Below, piece by piece: positions 18,768 through 28,563 of a stretch of DNA of 64,000 bases (the stretch's first letter is position 1; each line of letters begins with the position of its first letter). Under the pieces are notes generated by a model. That model made no database searches. It was not told the DNA's origin and was given only the letters and a program-made list of their open reading frames with translations. Both the position numbers and the translations under genes were made by a program. The DNA is from Nostoc sp. MS1 (lineage in GTDB: Bacteria; Cyanobacteriota; Cyanobacteriia; Cyanobacteriales; Nostocaceae): NCBI RefSeq assembly GCF_019976755.1, contig NZ_AP023441.1:2477501-2541500 (forward strand), in the 5' to 3' direction.

Positions 18768-18918
18768 TTTACCAGTATTTTTACGCTTGATTAAGGACAA
18801 AACCTTATGCAGAATTGTCGAGATTATAGGCTAAATCAAACAACTTTGCAGAGTCATTAAATTTATAGTCCACAGTCAATAGTTTCTAATTTTTGCTGTA
18901 TTGCTCTGAATCTTGAAC

Positions 18919-18946
18919 TAATGACTAATGACTATTGACCAATGAC
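18919..18946. repeat. Heptamer tandem repeat (TAATGAC units)
   Basis: Four consecutive 7-base units (TAATGAC twice, then TATTGAC and CAATGAC) form a short tandemly repeated repetitive sequence upstream of pilM. Confidence 0.7.
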
Positions 18947-18996
18947 CACTTAAGTAAATTTAAAATTTTTAATTTAGCAAGTTGGTAGGGATCAGT

Positions 18997-20103
18997 GTGG
19001 TGAAAAGTTTCAGTAGTCTGTTTGGAAAATCTCATAGAGGGGTGGGTGTAGAAATTGCACCAGAACGGGTGAATGTAGTTCAACTACGCAAGCAGCGCCA
19101 AGGCTTGAAACTCGAATCTTTGACATCGGTTCCAGTTCCCGAAGGAATTGTCAGTGATGGTCAAATCACCGATCCTCCAGCAATGGCGCAATTAATTCAG
19201 CAGGCGCTGGCTGAAAGCAAAATCAAAGTATCTAGTGTAGCAACTGGTGTCCCTGGAAGGGATGCGATCGTCCGCATCATACCTGTACCAGCAGAGTTGG
19301 ATGATAAAGAATTACGGGATATGGTGTTAAACCACGAAGCTGGTTTGTATTTGCCTTATCCCCGTGAGGAAGCTGATGTAGATTATCAAAAACTTGGGTA
19401 CTTTGTAGATGAGGACGGCATTGAGAAGGTACAAGTACTTTTAGTTGCTACTCGCAAGGAGGTAACAGATACATATATTAGAACTTTTGAGCAAGCAGGT
19501 TTACAAATTAGCGTACTGGAAATCAATAGTTTTGCTTTAATTCGGACAATTCGTGATCAACTACGACAATTTGGGCCGCAAGAAGCAACAGTACTAGTTG
19601 ACATCGAGTTCGACAGTACAGAAATCGCCATCATTATTAACGGGGTTCCCCAATTTTCCCGTACTGTCCCCATTGGTACATATCAAATGCAAATGGCTTA
19701 TGCCAGAGCAATGAGTTTGCCTACATCACGAGACATGGAAATCTTACAGGAAATGGTAATTCCTGTAAATTCTGGTGATGGTGATAGAACTGGGATGACA
19801 GAAACCGACCCTGCTATGGCTGGTGTGTTGCGTATCTTGGGAGAACTGACAGATGAGTTACGCCGTTCTATAGATTTTTACTTAAATCAAAGTGAAAACT
19901 TAGAAATCGTCCAGATTCTATTAGGTGGGCCTGGTGGTGGTTTACAGCAACTTAATGAGTTTTTTACTCAACGCTTAAGTATTCCCACTAATCAAATAGA
20001 TCCTATCGGGTCTTTGTCCTTGCAAGTTGATGAAGCAAAGTATCCCTCTACACAACGTTCTGGTTTAGGAATAGTCCTTGGTTTAGGGATGCGGGAGGTG
20101 TGA
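18997..20103 (+). CDS. pilM: Type IV pilus assembly protein PilM
   Basis: This protein of about 368 residues is an actin-like ATPase of the PilM family that binds the PilN N-terminus under the inner membrane. It shows VGVEIAPERVNVVQLR at the start, ILVDIEFDSTEIAII-type phosphate loops and LLGGPGGGLQQLNEFF near the C-terminus. Start choice: GTG at 18997 or 19000 gives the usual short N-terminus and lies behind TAGGG (18986-18990); a TTG at 18982 is also in frame. It heads the pilM-N-O-Q cluster. Loss of this cluster would be expected to abolish pili, used by filamentous cyanobacteria for hormogonium gliding and DNA uptake. Confidence 0.93.
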   Translation: MVKSFSSLFGKSHRGVGVEIAPERVNVVQLRKQRQGLKLESLTSVPVPEGIVSDGQITDPPAMAQLIQQALAESKIKVSSVATGVPGRDAIVRIIPVPAELDDKELRDMVLNHEAGLYLPYPREEADVDYQKLGYFVDEDGIEKVQVLLVATRKEVTDTYIRTFEQAGLQISVLEINSFALIRTIRDQLRQFGPQEATVLVDIEFDSTEIAIIINGVPQFSRTVPIGTYQMQMAYARAMSLPTSRDMEILQEMVIPVNSGDGDRTGMTETDPAMAGVLRILGELTDELRRSIDFYLNQSENLEIVQILLGGPGGGLQQLNEFFTQRLSIPTNQIDPIGSLSLQVDEAKYPSTQRSGLGIVLGLGMREV

Positions 20104-20206
20104 TACCAATTCAAAATTCAAAATACCCTACGGGTTCGCGGTAGCGTCTCTAAAAGAGAAGCTAAAGCTACAAAACGCAAATTTCAAAGTTGTAGAGAAT
20201 TGGTAA
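20102..20206. repeat. Small element inserted between pilM and pilN
   Basis: TACCAATTC (20103-20111) and GAATTGGTA (near 20196-20204) are inverted ends. Inside lie AAAATACCCTACGGG and GCGGTAGCG. The reverse complement matches the element at 12461-12574 over CCCGTAGGGTATTTTGAATT and the ends. It begins at the pilM stop codon and ends just before the pilN start. Confidence 0.65.
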
Positions 20207-20212
20207 AAGAGA

Positions 20213-20980
20213 ATGTATGGATTAGATATTAACTTTCTCAAAGACCGCCCAGCTTACCAGCCTAAAGGTGAACAAAAAAAATCAGGTGTCAAACTGCCGA
20301 CTGGGAACTTAACACCTATATATTTGGGAGTTGGTTTAGGTCTTTGTCTGCCGATGTTTGTAGGTGGTGGTTTGTGGTTTATACAAACGAAAACCAGTGA
20401 ATTAGAACAGGCGATCGCATTACTTGAAGATGAAAGCAAGAAACTAGATACAGAAATCGCCAGCATTAACAAAATCAAGGAACAGACTAACGCTGTCCAA
20501 GCCGAAACTAAAAGTTTAGTCACGGTATTTGACCAAATTCGCCCTTGGTCGGCAATGTTGGAAGATTTGCGCGATCGCATTCCTGCATCAGTACAAATAG
20601 AAAATGTTAAACAAACACCACCTACTCCTCCAGCACAGGGCGAAGCCCCTAGTAATCCGGCAGGCGGGATAGAAATTACAGGATTGGCTCGTTCCTTCAA
20701 CGATGTCAACGACTTTTTATTAGTTCTACAACAATCCCGCTTCCTCAAATCATCGGAAAGCAAAATTACTACAGCTACCCTAGTAGACGCACCATTACCA
20801 CCCAGTAGTGGTGCTAACGGGGTACAAATTAAACCACCTCAAGTAGTTAAATATACTATTCAATCTAGCCTCAGTGACGTTCCTGCATCTGAATTAATTC
20901 GGGAGCTAGAGCAGAAAGGCACTGTAGGGCTGGTAACTAGGATTCGTGCTATGCAAAAAACAGGAGTCATTACAAGATGA
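20213..20980 (+). CDS. pilN: Type IV pilus assembly protein PilN
   Basis: This 255-residue bitopic protein begins MYGLDINFLKDRP, the conserved cytoplasmic PilN motif bound by PilM. It has one membrane helix at about residues 39-60 and a coiled coil (about 62-105). The periplasmic domain is of ferredoxin-like PilN type, with WSAMLEDLRDRIPASVQI and a Pro-rich insert near 140-150. It overlaps pilO by four bases (ATGA at 20977), so the two are translationally coupled. The 109-base gap to pilM is filled by a repeat element. Confidence 0.92.
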   Translation: MYGLDINFLKDRPAYQPKGEQKKSGVKLPTGNLTPIYLGVGLGLCLPMFVGGGLWFIQTKTSELEQAIALLEDESKKLDTEIASINKIKEQTNAVQAETKSLVTVFDQIRPWSAMLEDLRDRIPASVQIENVKQTPPTPPAQGEAPSNPAGGIEITGLARSFNDVNDFLLVLQQSRFLKSSESKITTATLVDAPLPPSSGANGVQIKPPQVVKYTIQSSLSDVPASELIRELEQKGTVGLVTRIRAMQKTGVITR

Positions 20981-21741
20981 CGCTGAGTGATGATTTGAAT
21001 TTCGCCGAACAGGCTGCTGAATTAGATGCTGGTGCGTCACCATATCCAGTAGTCTTTGGTATAACTTTTACACCTAAAATTATAGGTCTTATCGTAGGTG
21101 TACTAGGTCTATTAGGCGCTTTGTATATGCTGCTAAATATGGTAATGCCAGCTTGGGATGCTTATCAGCAAAAGCAAACCCAAAGCAGCGAATTAGAAAG
21201 TCAAGTTACTCAAAAAAAAGCCACTGTCAGACAAAAAGGCAAGGTAACAGAGGAACTAGCCCAAGCAAAACAGCAAAAACTACAGGTTTTAGCTTTATTT
21301 GCTGATGAAAAAACCTTAGATACCCTGCTTTTAGATTTGAACCGACTAGTAGAAGCTGGTAATGCTCAAGTTCCTCCTAATGCAGTTAGGGCTAAACTAC
21401 AAAAGTTTGTGCCTGCTATACAAAAACCAGAACCTATCACTGATAGTTCCTTAGGAGTAGCAGTTAACGGCAAACTGAAGCGTACTAGCGTGAATATAGA
21501 GATTGTTGGCACTTATGAGCAAACCCAATCAATTCTTCGTAATATAGAGCGTTTGCAGCCTTTATTAATAGTTAGAGACTATCAATCAGCACTAGCATCG
21601 ATTCAAGCCACTGATAGGTCAGGCAAACCCATACGCAGAATAGGCCCTGCACCAATCACCACATCTTTTCAACTACAAGCTTTAATGCCTCTGAGTTCTG
21701 AGGAATTGGCAGCTGCGGCTAAGGCAGCACCGAAGAAGTAG
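20977..21741 (+). CDS. pilO: Type IV pilus assembly protein PilO
   Basis: This 254-residue protein pairs with PilN in the alignment subcomplex linking the inner-membrane platform to the secretin. It has a short cytoplasmic N-terminus, a membrane helix near residues 33-55, a coiled coil rich in Gln/Lys (about 60-110) and a periplasmic domain (about 115-240). Position directly after pilN, with an ATGA overlap, supports the call; the sequence itself is divergent, as usual for PilO. Confidence 0.9.
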   Translation: MTLSDDLNFAEQAAELDAGASPYPVVFGITFTPKIIGLIVGVLGLLGALYMLLNMVMPAWDAYQQKQTQSSELESQVTQKKATVRQKGKVTEELAQAKQQKLQVLALFADEKTLDTLLLDLNRLVEAGNAQVPPNAVRAKLQKFVPAIQKPEPITDSSLGVAVNGKLKRTSVNIEIVGTYEQTQSILRNIERLQPLLIVRDYQSALASIQATDRSGKPIRRIGPAPITTSFQLQALMPLSSEELAAAAKAAPKK

Positions 21742-21830
21742 GGATGGGGTTCGACTAGCGGTAATCGAGCGTATTCGAGATTCACCAACCGGGAAATAGG
21801 GGAGATGAGGGAGATGAGGAGAAGATAATT

Positions 21831-21920
21831 ACTCAGCACGCGCTAAACGCGCCGCTACCGCTAACATAACTCACTACTCAGCACAGGCTAAACGCCCCGC
21901 TACCGCTAACAGCACTTATA
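21831..21920. repeat. 45-bp tandem repeat between pilO and pilQ
   Basis: Two copies starting ACTCAGCAC at 21831 and 21876 are about 90 percent alike and contain GCTAAACGC and CCGCTACCGCTAAC. They lie in the 223-base pilO-pilQ gap with no coding capacity. GAGATGAGG repeats precede them. Confidence 0.75.
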
Positions 21921-21964
21921 ACTTTATTTTCGTTTAAAAGACTTTATCAGGTGAGGAATGAACT

Positions 21965-24349
21965 GTGAAACACGTTCACGGTAATAGCTTAATTTTGGGT
22001 ACTGCTGCTTGCGTATTTTTGGCAGCACAACCAGCATGGGCGCAAACAACCCAAGTTACAGAAGTAAAGGTAAGTCCTAGTGATGGTGGACTGAGCGTTG
22101 TCTTAAAAACTTCTACTGGTTCACGTCCACAGGTTTTTACAACAAAAAGAGGCAAAGCTTTAGTTGCAGATGTTACTAATACGCAACTACGACTGCGACA
22201 AGGTAACAACTTCCGTCAAGACAAACCTGCACCGGGAATTGCTTCTGTTGAGGTTGTGCAATTAGATGCTAATAGTATTCGTGTAATTGTTACAGGTGAC
22301 AACGATGCGCCAATGAGCCAACCTGTCACACGCCAACAAGATAGTATTACTCTGAGCATCACACCATCATCAGGTACTACAGTCTCAGCGCCAGTCATCC
22401 CCAGACCGCCAGTTTCGACAACACCACCAGCTACCACACCTGCTCAAACTGGTGCAGTACCTAACGTACTTATACCCAACCCAGAAGTAACAATTGATGG
22501 TAGACCAGCTCAACCTGCTGCACCTGGACAGCCATTAAGCCAAGCACCACCATTCTTACCTAGAGCTGTTGCGCCACCAGTTGGAGACATAGCCATTTCT
22601 GCCACTGATGCCTCTCCTAGTACGATTGATTTAGGTACTCAAGAACGTGTACCTCGTCTGGTGTTGCGCGATGCACCAATTAGGGAAGTTTTATCATTGC
22701 TCGCCCGTGCGGCTAATCTCAACTTAGCTTATATCGGTGGAGATGCTGGTAAAGACGCACAGCCAATTCAGCAAACGATTTCTTTAGATATAGAAAATGA
22801 GCCAGTGCAAGATGTGTTTAATTACGTCTTGCGTCTGAGTGGTTTAGAAGCTAACCGCAGTAACAGAACAATTTTTGTAGGGCCGAAACTGCCTAATTCC
22901 ACCCGCGATGTAGTGATGCGGAATCTGCGACTCAATCAGGTAAATGTGGGAGTGGCTTTGAACTTCCTAGTTGGTTTAGGTGCTGAAACTGCTGTCAGTA
23001 GAGAACGACAAGTAACTAACGTAAATGCCGTACCTGTAGGAACTGGGATTGCACCTATTACGCAAACGCAGACAACCACAGAAACTAGAGTTGAAACTCA
23101 AAGGATTGATTTTCAAGACTCGAAGCCTTTACTAAGAGGATTACAGGCACTTGGAGATGAGCGGACAAACTCTCTTACACTAATTGGTTCTCCAAAGCTA
23201 GTTGAGATGGCAATTACTCAATTAACTCAGTTAGATATTCGTCGCCGTCAAGTAGTGGTTAATGTCAAAATTGTTGATGTTAACCTAACAGGAGATCAAC
23301 TTTATAACAGTAGCTTCTCTTTTGGTATTGGTAACAATTACTTTTCTGTTGATGGTGGTGCAGCAACCTTTAATTTTGGTGGTTCTAGACCTGCAACTGG
23401 TAGTGAAGTAGCCAACAGTGTCACCAGTACACCCACGACTACTAACCCAGTGAGTAGTGCAAATATTTTTCTTAACCAAACAGATCCAAATACAGGGCTA
23501 CCTAGTGCTGGTGTAAGTTCTAATCCAACACAACCAGGGCTTACCGCATTTACTCAAGGAACCCCAGGAACAAGTACCACTTCAGTTGTACCAACTGCTA
23601 TTAATCCGGCTACTGGTCAACCTACTAGCTATGGTTTTCAAACAACAACAACTCCTGGTACTCCTAGTACTTATACATATAGCTTACCAACACTCTATCA
23701 GTTCCCTAAACGTCTTTTAGCTAGTTTGCAAGCTCAAATTACAAGTGGCAACGCTAAGATATTGACTGACCCAACCTTGATTGTACAAGAAGGTCAAACC
23801 GCTAATGTTAAACTCACCCAGGAAGTAGTCGGCAATATCAAGAGTGAAACAACTCGCGGTGATGGTACTTCTACACAAACCGTTACAGCAGAGAAAACAG
23901 ACGTAGGTTTAACCCTAGCTGTGAAGATTGATCGGATTGATGATAATGGTTTTGTTTCATTATCAGTGGCTCCTGTTGTCAAAGCGCCACAATCTTCAGC
24001 TGTACTAAGTGTTTCTGGTAATAGCCAAACAATCTTTTTGGTATCTGAACGATCTTTAAATTCAGGTTTAATTCGTCTACGTGATGGTCAAACTTTGATT
24101 CTGTCTGGTATCATTCAAGACCAAGATAGAACAACTGTATCAAAAATTCCTATTCTAGGTGATATCCCATTAATTGGTTCGCTTTTTAGAAAAACAAGCA
24201 GGACTAATGAACGTAGGGAAGTGATTGTTCTTCTGACACCTCAAGTTATGGATGATTCTCAAAACTCATCCTATGGCTATAACTATACACCTAGCCCAGA
24301 GGTGCGGCAATTGCTTGAGCGCCGTGGTTTGAATACGCCTAAGCGGTAA
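21965..24349 (+). CDS. pilQ: Type IV pilus secretin PilQ
   Basis: This 794-residue outer-membrane secretin starts at GTG 21965 with AGGA just upstream. A signal peptide ends near AWAQ (residue 27). An AMIN domain, likely peptidoglycan-binding, spans about residues 30-130. A Pro/Thr-rich linker, an STN domain (VPRLVLRDAPIREVLSLLA, about 228-300) and secretin N domains follow. A Ser/Thr/Asn-rich insert of about 120 residues lies at 455-575. The C-terminal secretin core has the VPILGDIPLIGSLF-type signature as IPILGDIPLIGSLF. It forms the channel for the pilus fibre and completes the pilMNOQ set. Confidence 0.95.
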   Translation: MKHVHGNSLILGTAACVFLAAQPAWAQTTQVTEVKVSPSDGGLSVVLKTSTGSRPQVFTTKRGKALVADVTNTQLRLRQGNNFRQDKPAPGIASVEVVQLDANSIRVIVTGDNDAPMSQPVTRQQDSITLSITPSSGTTVSAPVIPRPPVSTTPPATTPAQTGAVPNVLIPNPEVTIDGRPAQPAAPGQPLSQAPPFLPRAVAPPVGDIAISATDASPSTIDLGTQERVPRLVLRDAPIREVLSLLARAANLNLAYIGGDAGKDAQPIQQTISLDIENEPVQDVFNYVLRLSGLEANRSNRTIFVGPKLPNSTRDVVMRNLRLNQVNVGVALNFLVGLGAETAVSRERQVTNVNAVPVGTGIAPITQTQTTTETRVETQRIDFQDSKPLLRGLQALGDERTNSLTLIGSPKLVEMAITQLTQLDIRRRQVVVNVKIVDVNLTGDQLYNSSFSFGIGNNYFSVDGGAATFNFGGSRPATGSEVANSVTSTPTTTNPVSSANIFLNQTDPNTGLPSAGVSSNPTQPGLTAFTQGTPGTSTTSVVPTAINPATGQPTSYGFQTTTTPGTPSTYTYSLPTLYQFPKRLLASLQAQITSGNAKILTDPTLIVQEGQTANVKLTQEVVGNIKSETTRGDGTSTQTVTAEKTDVGLTLAVKIDRIDDNGFVSLSVAPVVKAPQSSAVLSVSGNSQTIFLVSERSLNSGLIRLRDGQTLILSGIIQDQDRTTVSKIPILGDIPLIGSLFRKTSRTNERREVIVLLTPQVMDDSQNSSYGYNYTPSPEVRQLLERRGLNTPKR

Positions 24350-24438
24350 AAAAGTAACCAATTCGTAATTCGTAATTTCGGAAAGAGTCTATAAATTCGA
24401 CGAATTGGTGTTAGAAATATAATGTAATCTTTCAGACT

Positions 24439-24475
24439 AACCACAAAAGCTTAAGCTTTGTGGTGTCTTTTTTTG
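24439..24475 (+). terminator. Rho-independent terminator after pilQ
   Basis: CCACAAAAGCTT (24441-24452) pairs with AAGCTTTGTGG (24453-24463) with one bulged A, followed by a T-rich run to 24474. It closes the pilMNOQ transcript just before the convergent gene. Confidence 0.75.
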
Positions 24476-24492
24476 CTAGTAAAAAAGCTATT

Positions 24493-24936
24493 TCATCTAG
24501 AGCTTGATGTAGACATATTTACGTTATCGTTGAGGTGGCGAATTAGGCGAGATAGTTCCCGAATAATGTTGACGGCGATTTCAGGTGTTTCTTCGATCGC
24601 ATCATATAGTTGCTCTTGTGTTAGTTCCAAAAATTCACAAGGTTCTACAGTGGTCACAGAAGCGGAACGCGGCTGTGTATCAAATACTGCCATTTCGCCA
24701 AAGTATTTACCTTGGTCTACTTCAGCTAGTTGTTTATCGCCAATATGTACTCTGACTCTACCAGAAACAATAATATATAGCGATCGCCCCTCTTCCCCCT
24801 GTCTAAAAATCGTATGATTAGCGGGGAATTGCAATTCGTGCATCACCGAGGTCAGCCGCACAATAAAATCATCCCGCAATTCTTTAAAAATTGGGACTCG
24901 CCGCACAAATAATAAACGGTCAACGCTACTTAGCAT
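24493..24936 (-). CDS. Stand-alone cyclic-nucleotide-binding domain protein
   Basis: This 147-residue protein consists of a single cNMP-binding domain. The phosphate-binding cassette is visible as FGEMAVFDTQPRSASVTT near residues 80-97, with the key Glu and Arg, so it can probably bind cAMP or cGMP. No DNA-binding helix-turn-helix follows, so it is not a CRP-type regulator. The C-terminal helix is short and Ser-rich. It is convergent with pilQ. cAMP controls pilus-driven motility in some cyanobacteria, so a link to the pilus genes is possible but only positional. Confidence 0.85.
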   Translation of the reverse strand: MLSSVDRLLFVRRVPIFKELRDDFIVRLTSVMHELQFPANHTIFRQGEEGRSLYIIVSGRVRVHIGDKQLAEVDQGKYFGEMAVFDTQPRSASVTTVEPCEFLELTQEQLYDAIEETPEIAVNIIRELSRLIRHLNDNVNMSTSSSR

Positions 24937-24943
24937 GGTAGAT

Positions 24944-24971
24944 GGTCAGTTGTCAGTGGTCAGTGGTTAGT
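24944..24971. repeat. Heptamer tandem repeat (GGTCAGT units)
   Basis: Four 7-base units (GGTCAGT, TGTCAGT, GGTCAGT, GGTTAGT) lie upstream of the cNMP-binding protein gene. Confidence 0.7.
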
Positions 24972-25108
24972 AGTTATTAATTGCTCACCCCTGCCTTATG
25001 TCTAGCAAGTATAAGCTAAAGATTGACTTAATCCAGCAAAATAATTACTAGATAAATTCATAATAGGTAAGGAACTAAGGAAAGAGTAATTAATTTGGCT
25101 GCCAAAGA

Positions 25109-28100
25109 ATGTCTTGGAAATGGTGCTTTCGACTGTTAATAGTCTTTGTAGGACTTTGGTTGTTCTTGGATTTAAGTTCGCGCTTGGGTGCGGAAATCCT
25201 CTGGTTTCAAGAAGTTGGCTATCTGCAAGTATTTCTCCTGCGGCTGTTTAGTCGTGGATTTTTATGGGTAGTCGCTGCGGGTGTCACTGCTGCTTACCTG
25301 TGGGGAAATTTAGCTTTGGCGCAACGGCTGAAGTATCCCCAGTCTTTGAAGATTGCGGAAGTTAGGCAAGAAGAAGCAGCTTTGAGTGAGGGACTAAAAA
25401 ACTATCTTAGTCCCTCATATTCTAGGATGAATGCGGCTCCGGTAACTGATGGACGAATGCGACCTTTTCGATTACGATCGCTATTACCCCTAACTGTAAC
25501 TTTAAGTTTGTTAGCAGGGTTAATCCTAGTTCACTACGGCAAAATCGCTCTTTCCTACTGGTATCCAGCATTTAATAAGAATAATTTACCTATAATTACC
25601 CCATTCCGCTTAGAAACTATCTGGGAACTTGGCATACAGCTTACTGCTCAAGTTTTATATATAAGTTTAATTGTTAGTGTAGCGATCGCTATTCTAATTT
25701 ACTCACAATTTGCCTTAAGAGCGATCGCCATTATCCTGAGTGTGGTGTTTGGGACAATTTTGTTTTACAACTGGGCAAAGGTTTTAGCTTATTTTTCCCC
25801 TACCCCCTTCAATAATAACGATCCTCTATTTGGAAAAGATATCAGCTTTTATATATTTTCCCTGCCATTTTGGGAATTACTAGAACTTTGGCTGATGGGA
25901 ATGTTGTTGTATGGGTTTATTGCTGTTACTCTTACATATCTCCTCTCCGCAGATAGTCTCAGCCAAGGCATATTTCCTGGTTTTTCACCCCAACAGCAAC
26001 GTCATCTCTTAGGTATAAGTGGCTTATTAATGTTGATGGTGGCTTTTAGTTATTGGCTGAGTCGTTATGAATTGGTTTATTCTCCCCGTGGGGTGAGTTA
26101 TGGCGCTAGTTATACAGATGTGACTGTACAGTTACCAGCCTATAACCTTTTGTGTGGTCTTGGATTGGCGATCGCTTTCTACTTATTGTGGCGGACGATT
26201 TTTTGGCGGTCTAAGTCTCAGCATCGTCAATTTGCATTTTACGGATTAAGCATTTATTTGTCGCTGGTCGTTGCTGTTGGCTATGTCTTACCTACAGTAG
26301 TCCAGTATTTAATTGTTCAGCCCAACGAATTACAACGAGAACAACCCTATATTCAACATACAATTAACTTAACTAGGCAAGCATTTGATTTAGAAACAAT
26401 TGATGCTAAAACCTTTAATCCCCAAGGTAATTTAACCACTGCTGATATCCGAGCCAATGATTTAACAATTCGCAACATTAGGTTGTGGGATCAACGACCA
26501 TTATTAGACACTAATCGCCAGCTACAACAATTTCGCCCTTACTATCGCTTTCCTGACGCAGATATTGACCGCTACACTCTAAACACAGAAACATCAGCAA
26601 GTAGACCAGCTTCCCCTCCTCAGCCATTAGCAGGAGACACAGCAAACGAACAAAAAGAACGGCGACAGGTATTAATTGCAGCCAGAGAACTAGATTACAG
26701 TGCAGTTCCACAACAGGCGCAAACCTGGATAAACCAACATTTAATTTATACCCACGGCTATGGCTTTACCATGAGTCCAGTGAATACTGTTGGTGCAGGT
26801 GGACTACCGGAATATTTTGTCAAAGATATTGCGGGAAATAATCAAGGTGCGCTGACTACTTCCAATGAAGAAGTTCGTAACAGCATTCCCATTGGTCAAC
26901 CCCGGATTTATTACGGTGAAATTACTAATAGCTATGTCATGACTGGTACAAGTGTGAGAGAATTAGACTACCCAAGCGGCAGTGATAATACTTACAATAG
27001 CTATGATGGTTTGGGTGGTGTAACTATTGGTAATGGTTGGCGGCGGGGACTATTTGCCATGTATTTAAAAGATTGGCAGATGTTGTTTACACGGGATTTT
27101 TTACCACAGACAAAGGTATTATTTCGCCGTAATATTAAGCATAGGATTAGGGCGATCGCACCTTTTATCAAATTTGATAGTGACCCTTATTTAGTTGCGG
27201 CTGAAGCTGGTTCAGCATTTCCTGGCAATAATTATTTGTATTGGATTATTGATGGTTATACCACAAGCGATCGCTATCCTTACTCAGATCCAAATAGTGA
27301 CGGGATTAATTACATTCGTAACTCTGTCAAAGTAGTTATTGATGCTTATAACGGTAGCGTAAAATTTTACATTGCGGATAGGTCAGATCCTATCATTGCC
27401 ACTTGGTCGAATATATTTCCTCAGATGTTCCGACTACTGAGTGATATGCCAGTTTCTCTACGCAGTCATATCCGTTATCCTCTAGATTACTTCTCAATTC
27501 AATCTGAGCGGTTATCAACTTACCATATGACCGACACCCAAGTATTTTACAACCGAGAAGACCAGTGGCAAATTCCTAACGAAATTTATGGTGATAAACC
27601 CCGTCCAGTAGAACCTTATTATTTGATTACCAGCCTACCCACCGTTCCCTTTGTTGGCGAAGCCTCTCGTAGAGAGGAATTTCTCTTATTACTACCCTAC
27701 ACCCCCAAACAACGGACGAACTTAATTGCTTGGTTAGCAGCGCGATCAGATGGGCAGAATTACGGTAAGTTGTTACTGTATAACTTTCCTAAAGAACGCC
27801 TTGTATACGGGACAGAGCAAATTGAAGCACGTATTAACCAAGATCCTGTAATTTCTCAACAAATTTCTTTATGGAATCGTCAGGGTTCTAGAGCAATTCA
27901 AGGAAATTTGTTAGTAATTCCTATCGAACAATCTCTGTTATACGTTGAGCCAATTTATTTAGAGGCAACGCAAAATAGCTTACCAACATTGGTGCGGGTA
28001 GTCGTAGCTTACGAAAACCGCATCGTCATGGCTCAGACTTTGGAACAAGCTTTACAGGGTATCTTTCAACCAGAAGTGACACCAGCACCCCCCATTATTC

Positions 28101-28132
28101 GTCCTTTCGAGGAAGGTGTATCACCTGGCTGA
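25109..28132 (+). CDS. UPF0182-family large membrane protein
   Basis: This 1007-residue protein matches the UPF0182 (DUF2206-like large membrane) family in length and layout. About seven hydrophobic helices lie in the first 390 residues, followed by a large soluble, probably extracytoplasmic, domain. Conserved-looking blocks include TFNPQGNLTTADI, YTHGYGFTMSPVNTVGAGGLPEYFVKDI with HGYG, and IYYGEITNSYVMTGT. The function of the family is unknown. The ATG at 25109 gives an N-terminal membrane helix straight away. It stands alone. Confidence 0.85.
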   Translation: MSWKWCFRLLIVFVGLWLFLDLSSRLGAEILWFQEVGYLQVFLLRLFSRGFLWVVAAGVTAAYLWGNLALAQRLKYPQSLKIAEVRQEEAALSEGLKNYLSPSYSRMNAAPVTDGRMRPFRLRSLLPLTVTLSLLAGLILVHYGKIALSYWYPAFNKNNLPIITPFRLETIWELGIQLTAQVLYISLIVSVAIAILIYSQFALRAIAIILSVVFGTILFYNWAKVLAYFSPTPFNNNDPLFGKDISFYIFSLPFWELLELWLMGMLLYGFIAVTLTYLLSADSLSQGIFPGFSPQQQRHLLGISGLLMLMVAFSYWLSRYELVYSPRGVSYGASYTDVTVQLPAYNLLCGLGLAIAFYLLWRTIFWRSKSQHRQFAFYGLSIYLSLVVAVGYVLPTVVQYLIVQPNELQREQPYIQHTINLTRQAFDLETIDAKTFNPQGNLTTADIRANDLTIRNIRLWDQRPLLDTNRQLQQFRPYYRFPDADIDRYTLNTETSASRPASPPQPLAGDTANEQKERRQVLIAARELDYSAVPQQAQTWINQHLIYTHGYGFTMSPVNTVGAGGLPEYFVKDIAGNNQGALTTSNEEVRNSIPIGQPRIYYGEITNSYVMTGTSVRELDYPSGSDNTYNSYDGLGGVTIGNGWRRGLFAMYLKDWQMLFTRDFLPQTKVLFRRNIKHRIRAIAPFIKFDSDPYLVAAEAGSAFPGNNYLYWIIDGYTTSDRYPYSDPNSDGINYIRNSVKVVIDAYNGSVKFYIADRSDPIIATWSNIFPQMFRLLSDMPVSLRSHIRYPLDYFSIQSERLSTYHMTDTQVFYNREDQWQIPNEIYGDKPRPVEPYYLITSLPTVPFVGEASRREEFLLLLPYTPKQRTNLIAWLAARSDGQNYGKLLLYNFPKERLVYGTEQIEARINQDPVISQQISLWNRQGSRAIQGNLLVIPIEQSLLYVEPIYLEATQNSLPTLVRVVVAYENRIVMAQTLEQALQGIFQPEVTPAPPIIRPFEEGVSPG

Positions 28133-28320
28133 TCAGGGAAAAGAGGAAGCAATGAATTATTATCTCTCTCATATCCCTAATTCTAAAGAAAATATTAAGC
28201 ATATCTACTCATATATCCTTTGATAGAAGTTAAAAAAACTTAACAATGAGCAAAATAATAATTATAAATTGATTCTCTAACCAAATAGTACAAAATTAGT
28301 TCTTTAAAGCCCTACCGCTC

Positions 28321-28563
28321 ATGAAAGGCAACTTTTTCATATCACAGGAAGAAAAGGAGAGATTATTTCACACCCAGTTAGTGAAGTACGGTGTGAAATT
28401 TGAAAAAGCTGCAAAAGTGGCAAAAATTTTAGCCTCTGGGGAATCAGAGGAATTTTGGACACAAGAAGAGAGACGACTTGTCACAGAAACTTGTGAAGAG
28501 TGGTTAAAAGCACACAAACGTCACAAGCAACTGGTTTCTTTATTTCAATACATCAAAAGATAG
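28321..28563 (+). CDS. Small charged cytoplasmic protein, unknown
   Basis: This 80-residue protein is rich in Lys and Glu, has no membrane segment, and is predicted helical throughout (EEKERLFHTQLVKYGVKFEK, EERRLVTETCEEWLKAHKRH). It has one Cys. I recognise no family. It lies 188 bases after the UPF0182 gene and 201 before the TPR-CHAT gene, with its own AT-rich upstream region. Confidence 0.6.
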   Translation: MKGNFFISQEEKERLFHTQLVKYGVKFEKAAKVAKILASGESEEFWTQEERRLVTETCEEWLKAHKRHKQLVSLFQYIKR

